DNA of 64,000 bases from Sequoia sempervirens (lineage: Eukaryota > Streptophyta > Pinopsida > Cupressales > Cupressaceae), in NCBI GenBank assembly GCA_007258455.2, contig VDFB02193867.1:525636189-525700188 (forward strand), in the 5' to 3' direction. Of the stretch, positions 46,452 through 58,814 are shown piece by piece (position 1 is the first letter of the stretch; each line of letters starts with the position of its first letter). The position numbers were made by a program, and so were the translations under genes. The notes beneath the pieces were generated by a model. It was not told the DNA's origin. It made no database searches and worked only from the letters and a program-made list of their open reading frames with translations.

Positions 46452-47431
46452 TTATCTGATAGCTAGGCTATGAATCTTCTGATGGACTGCAACCTTCCTT
46501 GTAATCCTCTCATCTGCTTCAATGTTTGTGGTGGTTCCATTTCTAGGATGGATTTTACCTTTGCTAGATAAATTTCTATCCCTCTTTGTGAAATGATGAA
46601 GCCAAGAAGTTTCCCTGATGTGACCCCGGACACACACTTTATTAGATTCATCCATACCTTGTATTCTTCAAGCCTATCAAAGATAGGTCCTAAGACATAA
46701 TCTTAAACTTTTTTTTGGATCATGTCATGAAAGATGAGGTTCATGGCTCTTTGATAGGAAGCTCCTACATTCTTAAACCCAAATGGAATTACATTCTAGC
46801 AAAAGGTTCCCCATGGACAAGTGAAGGTAGTTTTATGTTGATCCTCCTTGGTGATTATGATTTTATTGTAGCCTAAAAAGCCATCCATGAGTGACAAAAT
46901 TCCATGCCCAGCTATTAAATCCACAATAAGATTGATGTTAGGAAGAGGAAAATCATCCTTTGGGCATGCTTTGTTCAAGTCTCTAAAGTCAATGAATATT
47001 CTGATGCCCCCAGTGGGTTTTGAGACTGGTACCAAGTTTGAAACCCACTCAAAATAATCTATTGGTAAGATGAATCCAACATCAAGAAGCTTTTGTAGTT
47101 CTAGTTTAACCAAGAGTGCTATTTGAGGGTGCATCTTTCTCAATTTCTGCTTGATTGGTTGGGCTTTAGGATAGATTGCCAAGTGATGTGCAACCAATTC
47201 TAGATCAAGGCCTAGTATATCTATGTATGACCATGTAAAGTTGGCTCTTATCTCTTTAAGGAATGTTGAAAGGTTCTTCTTCTCTTCATCTAGCAAGGAT
47301 ATGGCATAAAAAGTGATCTTAGGATCTTCCTCTATTCCCACATTGACTGGAGTGGCTTTTTTTGCAAGCACTGCTGACTTCTCTAGATGCATTGCACTAA
47401 GGGGGAGATTGAATCCCCCATCCTTGGGCAC
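46452..47431 (-). pseudogene. X3 reverse transcriptase
   Basis: The 211-residue frame 47431-46796 contains the RT N-terminal half: KQKLRKMHPQIALLVKLELQ, SNLVPVSKPTGGIRIFIDFR, DLNKACPKDDFPLPNI, LMDGFLGYNKI and FTCPWGTFC. The C-terminal part (46655-46452) has GKLLGFIISQRGIEI and LKQMRGLQGRLQSIRRFIA. Between them (46688-46720) the minus strand reads DYVLGPIFDRLEEY, where Tat elements have DYVDDLLAKS and more, so a deletion removed the catalytic Asp pair. Confidence 0.9.
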
Positions 47432-48099
47432 CTCATGGAGTTTTTAACCATTGGATGCATCCTTTATTTTTACTATTTTAGGATCAGAGAGTGCCACTAG
47501 GTGGTTTTCACTCAAGGATCTGCAAGTTAATTGCATCTCATTTATTTTGCGACTGAGGGATTCAATCATCTCCCAATAGTATGCAATTGTATCAAGCTCT
47601 ATGTTAAAGCATTCTTTTTGATCTTCCCATGATAAGTTGTCTCAGATTCCCATGAATTATGAGATTGCTTCATCATTTTTGAATAAATATAGAACTAGTG
47701 GTCCTTGTTGGTCCATGTCAATGAATTGGGGGTATACTAGGTGTATTTTGGTTGGTTGGTTGTTTGGAAAAAAGGATGTGATTGATATCATAAAGAGGGT
47801 GTTGTTCTCAAATAGGTTAGCAACATCAAGGGGAAAGTAATCTAAGTTTCTATCATGAGATGTGGGTGACCAAAAGGAAGCCTCAACTCGTTTAGTGGAA
47901 ATACCTTTTCCAAAGAGTGTGACCTTGCTAGTAGTACAACCTAAGCCAAGATTATGTATTTATTTCTCAGGAATGATGGGTTCTAGTAAACCATTGGCAT
48001 TCTACCCTATCTTTTTCATTATTTTTGTACCCCATGCTCTGCATTAGCTATAGTCCTTTGTTGTTATCTTCCATTGGAAGAACAAGAACTGGTCATTCA

Positions 48100-49110
48100 T
48101 CTTAATAGAGAAGTTTAGAGATATTTTCCTCATTGAAATCTTCTTGATTTAGATCCCCCCACTTGGTGAAGGTAGTGGCTGCCATTTTGATTGCTTCTGG
48201 TTCTTTGATACTAGATATAGGTTTCCCATGAGATTGAGGAGAAATGGGTAATTCACCTAAGACAAAGGTTTCCTTCAATAGTTTATAATTTCCACAGCCA
48301 TCATCTTGGATCACTTCTTTGACGTCAGGTATATTGTGCAAAATGGGTGTTTTTGATGTTGAGGTAGAAGCTAGGGATGACTAGTCAATAAATGAGCTTG
48401 ATGGTTTAGGTCCATCATTTTTGGGTATTTGTGGGATCTTATAGAATTTTTCCTCAATAATTTTACAGTAGTAGAAAGGCTATGGATCTCCATGGATAGT
48501 GATTTCTCTGCCTTTGAAGGGAAACTTCACACACTGGTGGTAGGTTGAGGCTACAAATTTTAGAGCATGGATTCAAGGTCACCCAAGAAGTATGTTTTAG
48601 GGAAGATCAAGATCAAGTACTTGACATGTAGTTTCTGCTATAAGAGGTCCTACTTGGATGGGGAGTGCAATGATCCCTTGTGATATTCATTCCTAGTCAT
48701 CATATGCCTTGATGGTTTTACTCTTTGTCTTCTCAATGGTATCTTCTGAATAGCCTAGATTCTTGATCATCTGCAAGGTACAAATGTTCAAACCAGCACC
48801 TCCATCTACTAGGACTCTTTAGACCTTGTTTTTATGAATGAAAAACTCAAGGGATAAAGCATAGTTATGAGATGGTTGTGATGGTAGATCTTGTTCAGAG
48901 AAGGTAAGAAGATGATTGGTGATATGACATACCATAGCTTGAAACTGATCGGTATCAATGTTCTCAAGGATGATGATTCAAATAAGGATTTTTCCAATCT
49001 TTCTCTATGTGTGGGAGATAGCCTTAAGAGTTCTAAGATTGATATCTGAGTTGGGGTCTATTTTAGCTAGTCTAGAAGATTGTACTTGCTAGGATTAGAT
49101 GTGGGAAAAG
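48100..49110 (-). pseudogene. X3 protease and linker to RT
   Basis: RVLVDGGAGLNICTLQ at about 48825-48778 gives a retropepsin with D-G-G triad. It is preceded by a TPTQISILELL segment (about 49060) and ENIDTDQFQAMVCHITNH, the region upstream of Tat proteases. Downstream, 48341-48102 reads as a linker (VLGELPISPQSHGKPISS). Frameshifts separate the parts. Confidence 0.75.
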
Positions 49111-49162
49111 TAGGTTGTGTCCTAGGGTGAGATAGGACTCCTTGAACAGTTATTTTTCCACA

Positions 49163-49890
49163 TCATGTGGTGACTCCACATTGCTCATTAGCTCCTTTGA
49201 TGGTGACAATAGTGATGACACTATCATAAGAGTCCACTACATTGGAATAGGTATGGTGTACATTGGTGTAATCCATAGCTTTTCCACTATTGTTTGCTTT
49301 GTTATGATCTAGCAGTGGGGTCTTGTATATCTTGAGATCTTGATTCCCTATTGGTACTTCAATGGATATGGTATCATTTTCTATGAGACCTAGGATGATG
49401 TTCTTGAGTTTCATGAAGTTTGCTATTTTATGTACTTTGATTTTATGAAAATCACAAAGATCAAGTTTGTTGTACTAGGATGGCTTCTCTTGTGGTTCTT
49501 GGTAGTGTTCAAAAATAGGAAGTGTTATTAGATTTTCCTCTACCAATTTCTTCATGATGGTCTCGATAAGTTTTGATAACTATGTGTACTTTCCCTTGGG
49601 GTAGTTGTTCCTGTTACTAGTTTTCCTTTGTGTGTTGGTGTTGATTCGATCGTTTGAAGGTGGTACCACTTGTTGCATAGTAGGTTGGATGTTAGCAACT
49701 TGGTTGTTATTGGGTCTAGGAGCATTTTAGCCCATACATGAGGTTTCTCATTTGAGCTAGTTGAAGGATGGTTATCTTTGTAAGCCTATGTATTTCCTTA
49801 TGAGAGGAGGGTTTTTTCAATGTTAAGGGCTCTTGGAACAAGCTCGTCATATGAGGTGATGCACTACATTTTCAAGTAGAATGAGAAAGT
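49163..49890 (-). pseudogene. X3 gag C-terminal part with degraded zinc knuckle
   Basis: The minus strand near 49470-49410 reads LDLCDFHKIKVHKIANF followed by MKLKNIILGLIENDTI, matching the Tat knuckle CDFHxxxGHxTxxCxxLKNII with the Gly and last Cys lost. Upstream segments are Asn/Thr-rich (INTNTQRKTSNRNNYPKGKY). Confidence 0.6.
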
Positions 49891-49894
49891 TGGA

Positions 49895-50689
49895 GGGTAT
49901 GTGCAGGATCATGATGGGCCAAAAAGTGGCAATATTATAGGTTTTTGTAGGGTATGTGGCTGGCAACTTTTTTTTACCAAAAATTGATGAAATGAAAAGG
50001 GTTTTTAGAGGAGATTCTCAAGATTCTCAACTTTCCACCAATATAAATTATGCTTTAATTTGAATTTAATAAATAATTATTATTCATTTTCTATTAGAAT
50101 TACGACTAAAGTCCTAATCGATAGGCTAATTGAAAAACATCTATAACTTTCAAATGGTATCACATTTTTTGAATCCGAAATGTGTGTCACATTCTATGCT
50201 TCACATACTATAGGATTTAAAAAAAAAATTCATGAAGTTTTGACCAATTTAAGGTGGTCAGACATACAAGTTTTTATATTTTTTAAAAGTTTTAATAAAA
50301 AATTCATAATTAATTATTTACTTGGAAAAAAATTACAAAAAATATGCATCACATCCCCTCTACTTATATGTAAAATATTATAAAAAAATATTATCATTTT
50401 AGTATGGTTAGGGTGGTCAGACAGACACCTACTTCTTATTTTTTCCCTGAAATTTAAGTACTACTGCATTGAAATTTCAAATTTTTACCAAATAGATTTT
50501 ATTTATTTTTAAATAAACCTAGTCATTTAGAAAATACATTCAATTTTCTACAGATTCTATCCTTACATATTTTTGAAATAATATGGATAACTTATTCAAA
50601 TTTTTACGTCAAGTTGCTTAACACTGATTTTTTCAGAATTTTTTTCCACTTAAGGGCCTATTTTTTCCATAATGATCCTGCACATACCC
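49895..50689. mobile_element. TIR transposon, family T, copy 2 (long form)
   Basis: A 795-bp insertion within X3 gag. It starts GGGTATGTGCAGGATCAT and ends with the inverted counterpart ...ATGATCCTGCACATACCC. The 4-bp flanks TGGA (49891-49894) and TAGA (50690-50693) fit a target duplication with one mismatch. The outer 100 bp on the left and 50 bp on the right match copy 1 at 6301-6444. The interior is AT-rich with no transposase frame (the only frame, 50180-50383, is Lys/Ile-rich and short). GGTGGTCAGACA occurs twice inside (about 50253, 50410). Confidence 0.85.
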
Positions 50690-50693
50690 TAGA

Positions 50694-51215
50694 TCCAGAT
50701 TGGTGATGATGATTCTCTCTTGTTATTCATTAGGAAGAGGCCATTTTATTTTACTATTTTTTTGTCTCCATCATTATAAGAAATTAGCGAAGGTTTCTCT
50801 TGGATTTTGTTTAAGAGTGTGCAATTCTTCTAGACTAACATCCATGTCTAGATTGAAGAAGAAGTGATCAATGAATTTGTCTGTGATTTCTTAAAAAGTT
50901 TTGACACTAGGAGGTAGATGAGAGAACCAATCCATAGCATGTCCTGCTAGAATTCAAGGGAAGAGATTCATTAGAAATGAATCATTGTAAACCACTTCCA
51001 TGCACATGACATCAAATTCTTTTATATGGTCAACAAGACTTCCTCTCCCTCTATATTTGTTAAGTTTTGGGATTTCAAAACCAAGAGGGAATGGTACCAT
51101 TGTTATGTTTCAATCAAATGGGCAAGGACACAAATTTTGGATGTGAGGTTTCTTTGGCTTGCCCATACAAAGGTCCTACATTTCCTATGAGAGCGCTTTT
51201 AATTGTGAGGCTACA
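50694..51215 (-). pseudogene. X3 gag, capsid-like domain
   Basis: The minus strand reads SLVDHIKEFDVMCMEVVYND, GHAMDWFSHLPPSVKTF and DVSLEELHTLKQNPRETFAN, a clear Retrotrans_gag-type domain with Tat-like wording. Stops occur near 50890 and elsewhere. It joins the Gln-rich part on the right and is cut by the TIR element on the left. Confidence 0.75.
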
Positions 51216-53053
51216 TCATCTTGCGGGTTGGGTGGAGGAACGTATGGTGGGATGAAAGATGAGTTGTATGGCATGTATGGTAGTGTAAGATTTTGTGAAA
51301 ATGATGAATATGTTCCTCATGTGTTTGGAAAATAGGAGCCTTGTTGCTATTGTTGGGCATATTGTTGGGCTAGTAAGGCTTGTTGTTGAGCTTGTTGTTG
51401 CGCCACTAGGGCTTGCGGTTGGGCCTATTGTTATTGTTGTGCTAATAAAGCTACTTTTTATTGTTGTTTTTGTGTAGCTTGTTGAGCTACTAAGGTTGTT
51501 TTTTGTTGTTGTTGCTATTGTTGTGCTAAGGCTACTTATTTTGATGCTAAGGTTACTTCTTGTTGTTGCACTAAAGTTGCTTGTTGTGCCTATTGTTGTT
51601 GTTGGGCTAAAGTTGCTTGCTATGCTTGTTGTTGTTGTTGGGCTAAAGTTGCTTGCTATGCTTATTGTTGTTGTTGGGATAAATTTGCTTGTTGTGCTTG
51701 TTTTTGTTGCACTAAAACTGCTTTTTTGTTGTTGTTGTTGTTGGATGGCCTGTTGATAGGCTTGTTGTGCTTGATGTATGGCTAAGGAATGCACTTGCAA
51801 TGTTGGATTGGGTAATTTTTGGGACATTTGTGATGAGTTGATGCTTGAAATAAGCAATGGAGTGCTGGTGAGAGGTGGAGGGTTCCCCTGGTTTAACATT
51901 CCTTGTAAGATAGAAAATTGAGATGGAGGAATGTATGTTTGAGGTCTTGATTGATTTAGCATGGTAAAGGGAAGGAATAGTAGGAAAAGGTATTGGCATC
52001 ATTAAATTCTACAATGGAAATGACACACTAGGACCTTGAGTCCACTAATTGAGAAGATTCCCTTGTCTAGTGTTTTGAGGATTGCCTAGTGCTAAAGATG
52101 TAAACAAGGGGTTGGTGATCAAGGTAATTCCTGAAATGAACAAACTTGTATCCAAGGGATTGTTTTGAGGTGGAGTAATGGTGGAAGATGTGAAAATGGT
52201 AGATGGTATGGATGAACTTACCAGAGGATTGGATGAAGATGTCCCTACTTGTGTTAAGGGTTGATTTTTGAAATTGTATTGGCATACCCTTGTGTGTTAT
52301 TCAGAGATGTTTGATCTTTATTGCTTTGCATGATGATGGGAATACTTGTGGTACTCATAGGTGTGGATGAAGAAGGGTGTCCTTGAAATTTTGATGTGGT
52401 GGTGGAATAATGAAGTTACAATGGTTTGTGTATTTGTTTAGAATTTTGAGGGATAGGAGGAGCACCAAAGGTAGGTGTCCAAGCAGTGGTGGGAGGTGGA
52501 GGATTAGTTTCAAGGGTACCCACAAGTATACTACTTTAAAATGGTGATGTGTGACCAAATTCTTTAGCAAGGCTTGTTGCAATACTAGGTATGTAAGTTT
52601 GATTCAGCCCTTTTAATGGAGTTGTGAAATCCTATGTTAAACTCAATGTGCAAACGTTTGTGAAATAGGAGCTACACTTTCAAAAATTTGATGTTCTAAT
52701 AGTTCTTCTCTAGTGAGCTCAAATGGGTTGTTGGTGATGTCTCCAATCTCATATGGTCCTGAAGGAGATGATGGCTATTGTGGCAGGGTAACATGACTTC
52801 TAGGATCAACTTCTAAAGGATTTGGATCACTTGAGGTAAATGTAAATTTGGTTTTCTCCATGATTCTCTTATGTTCTGATCTTGTTTTTACCATAAATTT
52901 TGTGTCACTTATGGGATATTTGTGAAGAGTTTTGTAATTTTTGAACTCTCTAGTTGACTCAAACCTAGGTAAAAGGGACACTCTAAGTCTTTTAGGAGCA
53001 ATTGTGATGATGGGGAATGAAGAGATGGGTGATGTGGGAAGTGACCTTTGCAA
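51216..53053 (-). pseudogene. X3 gag N-terminal part, Gln- and Pro-rich
   Basis: The minus strand starts near 53053 (MQRSLPTSPISSFPIITIAP), runs through KFTFTSSDPNPLEVDPRS and NNPFELTREELLEHQIFES, then Pro/Thr/Ser-rich text, and reaches HQAQQAYQQAIQQQQQQK at about 51750. From 51750 to 51340 the sequence is a repetitive Gln/Ala coding tract, partly shifted so that the long open frame (51962-51216) reads Ser/Thr-rich in the wrong phase. Capsid-like gag follows. The start is inferred. Confidence 0.55.
51340..51760 (-). repeat. Gln-coding minisatellite in X3 gag
   Basis: TTG/TGC-rich tandem repeat. The clearest units (51590-51695) are 33-36 bp long, built on TTGTTGTTGTTGGGC plus TAAAGTTGCTTGCTATGC, and encode about 11 residues of the type QQQQ-AQQATLA on the minus strand. 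The outer units are degenerate. Confidence 0.75.
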
Positions 53054-53199
53054 TTGTTTTAGGACAATATTTTTGACTTGAGGGTGATGTTTTGATGTTG
53101 GGACAAAAGATGTTAATGAACTTAGAAATATTTAGGGTACAATTGCGACCTTCAAGATAAGCTAGTTCAAAATTGATAACTAACTTATATAAATGCATG

Positions 53200-56100
53200 G
53201 AAAAGGATATATTTCACATACAAAGTAGCAAAGTTAGCAAGTGATGTGTTTTTATTTGATGTTCAAGTCAAAAAAATTTGGTGTAGTCAACTTTTTGCAA
53301 AGGTAGGTGAGATGGAAGATGAAATTGGATGAAGGGGTGAGTGATATGTTTGACCAAATGTTGAATTAAAGTGAACCATTTTGTTTTGACAAAGCCAAGG
53401 TGGTCAGAATGATGCTAGACCTCTAAAATTTTCAAATCCTAAAGACCCAATGGTTTAGACAAGTTTATTGCTCCTCAAAAAGTTGAGGGTTTTGGTTCAT
53501 GAAGAACATGTACATGTCAGGATATTTTATTATGGTGCATTTGTAGAATTTTACCAGCAACTTGGTTTTATTTTCAAAGAGTGCTTCAATGTGGTAGTTG
53601 ATAGCTTTTGCACTCCAATGTCTACATTTAAAGTGAAGACCAATTGAATTTCATTTGGGGATCTTTACTTTGCGTGAGATCATTCAGTAGAGGAGTTGTA
53701 AGATTAAGGCAATGCAAATGATGCTAGACCTCTAAAATGTTCAAGTCCTAGAAAATGAGAGGACAAATGGGAATGTTCAAACTAGTTCTTGCTCTCCTAG
53801 CTCATGCATAAAAGTTCTCAGCAAAGTGTAATGATTGCGGTAAAAGATTGAAGCCCTCTTTTGACCATACTCTATTTTACAATTCCTATGTTTGAAATTG
53901 TGGGTTGGAGAGTTTCTTCCATGAAGTTTGGATTTTTGATGAATCATTTATGGGATTTTCATGTGAAAAAATTAGGACGTTGACTCAAAAAGAAGGCATA
54001 TAACTCTGAACTATACCATGAAGCATGCCTATAAAAGTTTTGCACCAATTTTTTTCTATTTCTATGAAGTGCTCTAAGGTGTTTCTTGTAAGCTTTTGGA
54101 GTGAGACTCCTAAGTCTAGAATGAGGACTTGTTAACCTTGGTTTAGGAATCCTAATTTTCTATGAGATCATGTGAAAAATAGTTTAAGTGTATGGAAGAA
54201 AGGAAGATATTTATTGCCATGCAGGAGGTGGTAATATGGGCCTTCCAGCCTCAATATTGGATTTTTCCTCTTCTTCTTCTAAGATGGTTACTGCATTTCT
54301 CCATTGTATGTTTGTTTCCTTGTGTTCAAAAGTGATGCTTCTCAAACTTCTAATAAGATTAGTTTGTTTCCCATTTATGAGTTCAAAGTTTGGCTGAATT
54401 ATAGCACCTAGAAGATCAAGTTGTTCAATAGGAGCAATCAGTCTCCAAATAGTCATGCGGGGTTCATTTGTCAATTTATCTTTGTGTAGGTGAGTTGATT
54501 TTACCACAAAAAGTTGTCTTGATTATATTTCCAAACTAGATGTTTATGTGAAAAACATCATAACTTTCACAATGTCCATTTCGTGAAAATTATGAGGTCA
54601 AAGCCATAATTTCCTATGTTTTCTTTGGGGAAATATGGGTTTGAGATTAATGTCTAGATATTTAGAAATCGTTAACGATAAATCCTTAGGAAAAGAAGTA
54701 ATATCAAGGCTAACTCAAGAAGTCCATATTCATGCCAAAGTGTTTGAAATTTGAATGATGGTGAGTGTTTGTTTTTGGATCATTTTGAAATCAAGAAAAG
54801 TGTGAAACTAACTCACAAGCATTACAAACCTAGGATTTAAATGGCTATATTTTTTGAATTCCCACTTGGATAAATCCAGATGTGCTTATTCAAAGAAGAT
54901 GATTAGAATCTTGACTACACTGGCTCCCCTCCATGACACTCACTTCTACAAGTCAACTAGAAGCTTTAGTTCCCATGAATCTCCCATGAAAAAAATTTCA
55001 TCTCTACTAGGAATTGAAAATATGTGGGACAACTTCGGAGGTCCGACCTTCTACACCAACAAATATTAGGGATTTTTTGCTACTACACAAGGGTTCATAA
55101 TAAGGGCATCTGGTTCAAAGGAAACACTGATAAACTCCCTCAAGAGGTATCCCAACCCTTAGAACAAGGACTTTACACATCATAAAAATATTGGGGGAGA
55201 GCTATCATGCATCACTCAGTTGACTACAAACTTTCCTTGCAACAAAAAAATTGTATAGCAGTTCAAAAGAGCCTACCTTATGCTCATTACCACTTGGGTC
55301 ATTCCCTTGGGGTGAGTACTTTTTCCCACAAAGGAAATCCCTTTAAAGGTAAACAATAGCAAGGAAGTACATCCGTAGTTTGATCATCTTTGTTCGCGTG
55401 CACAAAGAGAGAACACACACTATGCCTTTTTCTCACACTCACATGGTTTGTTCAATTTTAATCCAAAGGAAAGGTGGAGGTGATTTTGAAAAGTGTTAGA
55501 GAATGTTTATGTTTCTCAAGATCATGAAACAACATGAGATAATTGCATACACATTCAGTAGCAGTTTTGAAAAATCATGAAACAAAGCAAAAAGTTGTCA
55601 ATTTTATCCTTCAAAGCAATAATGATTTCATTTTATGCACCAATTGAAAGATGAATTTTCCTTGTTCAATTTTAAGCCCAATTGAAAGATGTGGTTTGAG
55701 GATTCAATTTTAAGCCAACTTCAAAGTTCATTTTAAGCCCAATGGAAAACTAGTGTGTTACCTAAAATTAAAAGTAAAAAAGCATGAAAGTGGGTTATAA
55801 TTGCCCCAAGGTGTTAAACACTCATTACAATTAGAGAATTTTAAGATAGAAGAGAAGGTCTTAAATTTCACTCCATGCATTTAAACCTTGAAAAAAACTA
55901 TTAGTATAACAATGAAAACACAATAAGACATCTGTTAGTGATCAACTAATCAAAAGAAATTAAGTCACATGTCGAAAAAAATTTAGAGTTTCTTACCCAG
56001 GTGATCCCACAAAGCTGGTTTATAATTTATGGGAGGATCTAATTTATGCTGAAATCACATATTTTTAGAAAATATAATGATTTAAGCCTTAAAAATTTCT

Positions 56101-57427
56101 ATTTAAAGCATTCCAATTGAAGAGAGTTTGATCAAACTACCTCAAATCAAACCCCCTTGGATAAAACCTTGCTAGTTTTAAACCATACCTATAATAGAGT
56201 CTCCTTTACACCTATCACAATGCTGATAAAAAACCACTTTTGATTTACCTTTTGGGGGATCAAATGAATTCATTTAAAATTTATTTTTTGTATGTAGTCC
56301 TTCTTATAAGCTTCCCAAAAATTATAATTTTAAATAAATTTAATTTTATTATTATGTTAATTTTTTATTTCTTGTGAGTGTAGGTTTTTCACCAAAAATC
56401 AAGCTCTATGTTTTGCACATGTGGAAAAATAACATATTATCAAATTTTTTTTTTGAAAAATATGAGTGCACCAGATATTGAAGTCCTTGATCCAACAAAG
56501 AAAAAAAAATAATTTTGATACATACAAAAAAGTTACGCATTATACGATCACACTATGTCTGAATTATAATTGGTTTAACTTCAAAACTTGATTAAAGAAA
56601 AAATATTCAATTAAAAACTATCTAACCAAGTGGAAGCACTAGTTATCAGAGTTATAAATCTAAATTCAAAATAATTAGAATTTTATGCTTCATGTAAAAA
56701 AAAGTTATGCATTATACGATGAGTGTAACTTTTTTAAAATGTTGTTTTTTGGAAAAAAACTAGTTTTTGAGGGAGATGGAAAAAGAAGTGCAATATGATT
56801 CCAAAAATTTTGAAAAAAATATATTTATAATCTATAGAAAAAATTTCACAAAACTCTAGTTTGCATCATCTTCAAATTCCTCACGGTTTAGCCACTATAG
56901 GTGCCCGAAAGTAAAGATTTAGTTAAAAAAAATTATTTCAATGTCCAGTTTGGCCAAAAATTGTAAACCACTATTGTGGGATCACCCACCTTGGTTGAGT
57001 GTTGTTGGACATGAATTCGTCACAATTTGTGATTTGGGCATCACTCTGGTGAATTTGAGTGTCGCTCTGCAGAGAGGCCAGTGAGCACAATTGCATTGTT
57101 GTTTTAATGGGCGTCATTGTAAATGTATGGATCGTGATTTGAACTTTAAAAGCGTTGGTCTGTTGAAGATGAGTGTCGCCATTTTTTATCCATGATATTT
57201 CAAATTTAAATACCTGTGTCGCTATATTTAAATTGATGTTGACCAATTAAATATGAATCACTATATCAAATTTCCTAGGCGTCGCTATATGGTGACGCTA
57301 TTGAAATAGTGTCACAGTTTGTTGTTTGAGCGTCTTTGCAACATACAAAACAACATGAACATGAATTTCGAGCTAAAATAAGACTAAATGATCATTTTTT
57401 CCTCCTAGCACTAGAATGTTGATTGCA
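53200..57427. other. X3 leader (between 5' LTR and gag), no certain gene
   Basis: About 4.2 kb of AT-rich DNA. Degenerate repeats of about 300-480 bp occur between 53400 and 54200 (GATGCTAGACCTCTAAAAT at 53412 and 53719; a GTGCTTYAAKGTG...TAGCTTTTG phrase near 53580 and 54060). An open minus frame of 98 codons (54507-54211) has a charged Glu cluster but no known motif. A possible primer site, TAGTGCTAGGAGGA, lies near 57413-57400. Phrases like GTCGCTATATGGTGACGC occur at 57000-57340. Confidence 0.45.
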
Positions 57428-58809
57428 TGAGATACCAGAGTAACGTTGAATCACGCTTGATCCATGAAGACTCGAAACATGATAGAGCCACATGTACACA
57501 AATCTCAACAAGATCAATCAATCAAAATTGAAAGTAAACATTTTATCAAAAAATCTAACATGGTTAATTTTTGAAAGCTTTAAAGAAAACATCTACTCTA
57601 ATCTATTGAAACTTATCCCATTGTGGAATTGGTGTCACGTTGATGTGGACCAATGACCCTTTCCCAATCCTATGATAGTGAGCTTGTTTTAATTGATTCT
57701 ATGGAAGAGAATCGATGAAACCATGGTGTTTTGTGTATGAAAACCTAGATTATGATGAAAATGAACATGATGCAAGCTAGGTTACCATGATTTTATGCTA
57801 AATGTGAGCTAATTATGCAATTTATAATCTAATCTAATCTAAAACTATGCTAAAAGATGAAACCCTTATTTATTTACAAACTAATATGGATGCATGGAAG
57901 CCATTAATGAAATATTGAAGCTAATATGTAAATGAAAAATGAACTAAAAATAAGAAAAATAAGTGCAAATTGAGTGTATGGATGTCAGAAAATTCAACAA
58001 CATAAGTTTGCAATAAAAGATGGATCCATTTGTCTCCAAATAGTGATCTATTTATAGGAGAACAAATGAGAAAAGAGTGGTTGAGATCCAAAATCTTAAT
58101 CAACGGTTCAGGATGAAAGAAAGAGGGGGCATGGATCACGGATTCTCATCAATGGATGAGAATGCATGATGAAATTTAATCAAAGGCTCACAATTGCCTC
58201 AAACAAACACACTTTTGACCTACTCACACATATAAAAGGTAACTTGTTTAGGAGTAAGAAGGTTAACTTCTTAAATAAGCTAAGTGAGTTGATTGGAGGA
58301 GAGGGAATATTCCTTAGAATATTCCATTGGATGATCATAAAGGTGAATTTGCAAATTAAAAAATGTTTTAATTGTACAAAAAGAATAAAGAATATTCCCT
58401 TTGATTAGACGAATAATTAGTTTAATTTCTAATTAAACAAGGTTTAATTTATACAATTAGGGGATTAGAAGAATTAAGAGATGACATTTATTAAATTAGA
58501 TGATTTAATAAATAGGGGAGAGAAGGGGGAAATGATATCTAATTAAATAAGATAAGGTTATTTAATTAAATAAGATGACTTAGGAGATTAAATTAAATAT
58601 TTTGATGTATTTAATTTAATGAGATGAAGTGTTAGTGTGAAAAGAGATGAATTAACCCAATTAAATTAATTAAGCCAATTAGAAGAAAATGATGCAATTA
58701 ATTAATAATTGAATCAATTAAGCGAAAAGAGGATGGATCAAGAGGAAATGATGTTAATTAATCTATTTCAAATGCATTACATCGATTAGTACATTTTTTA
58801 GTGTCTACA
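57428..58809 (-). repeat. X3 5' LTR
   Basis: Aligns with 37534-38975 in full except for a shorter 22-bp repeat array. The plus strand begins TGAGATACC and ends GTCTACA. The paired palindrome GGAATATTCC..AGAATATTCC is kept at 58304-58325. Confidence 0.85.
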
Positions 58810-58814
58810 ATAGG

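Noticed and set aside
49895..50689. Assignment of the TIR element to MULE, hAT or CACTA
   Set aside because: The flanking duplications are 4 bp in both copies and the termini do not begin CACTA; no transposase is present.
51295..51756. Plus-strand frames rich in Val and Leu that resemble membrane proteins
   Set aside because: They are the reverse complement of the Gln-coding repeat in X3 gag; hydrophobicity comes from TTG/GTT repeats.
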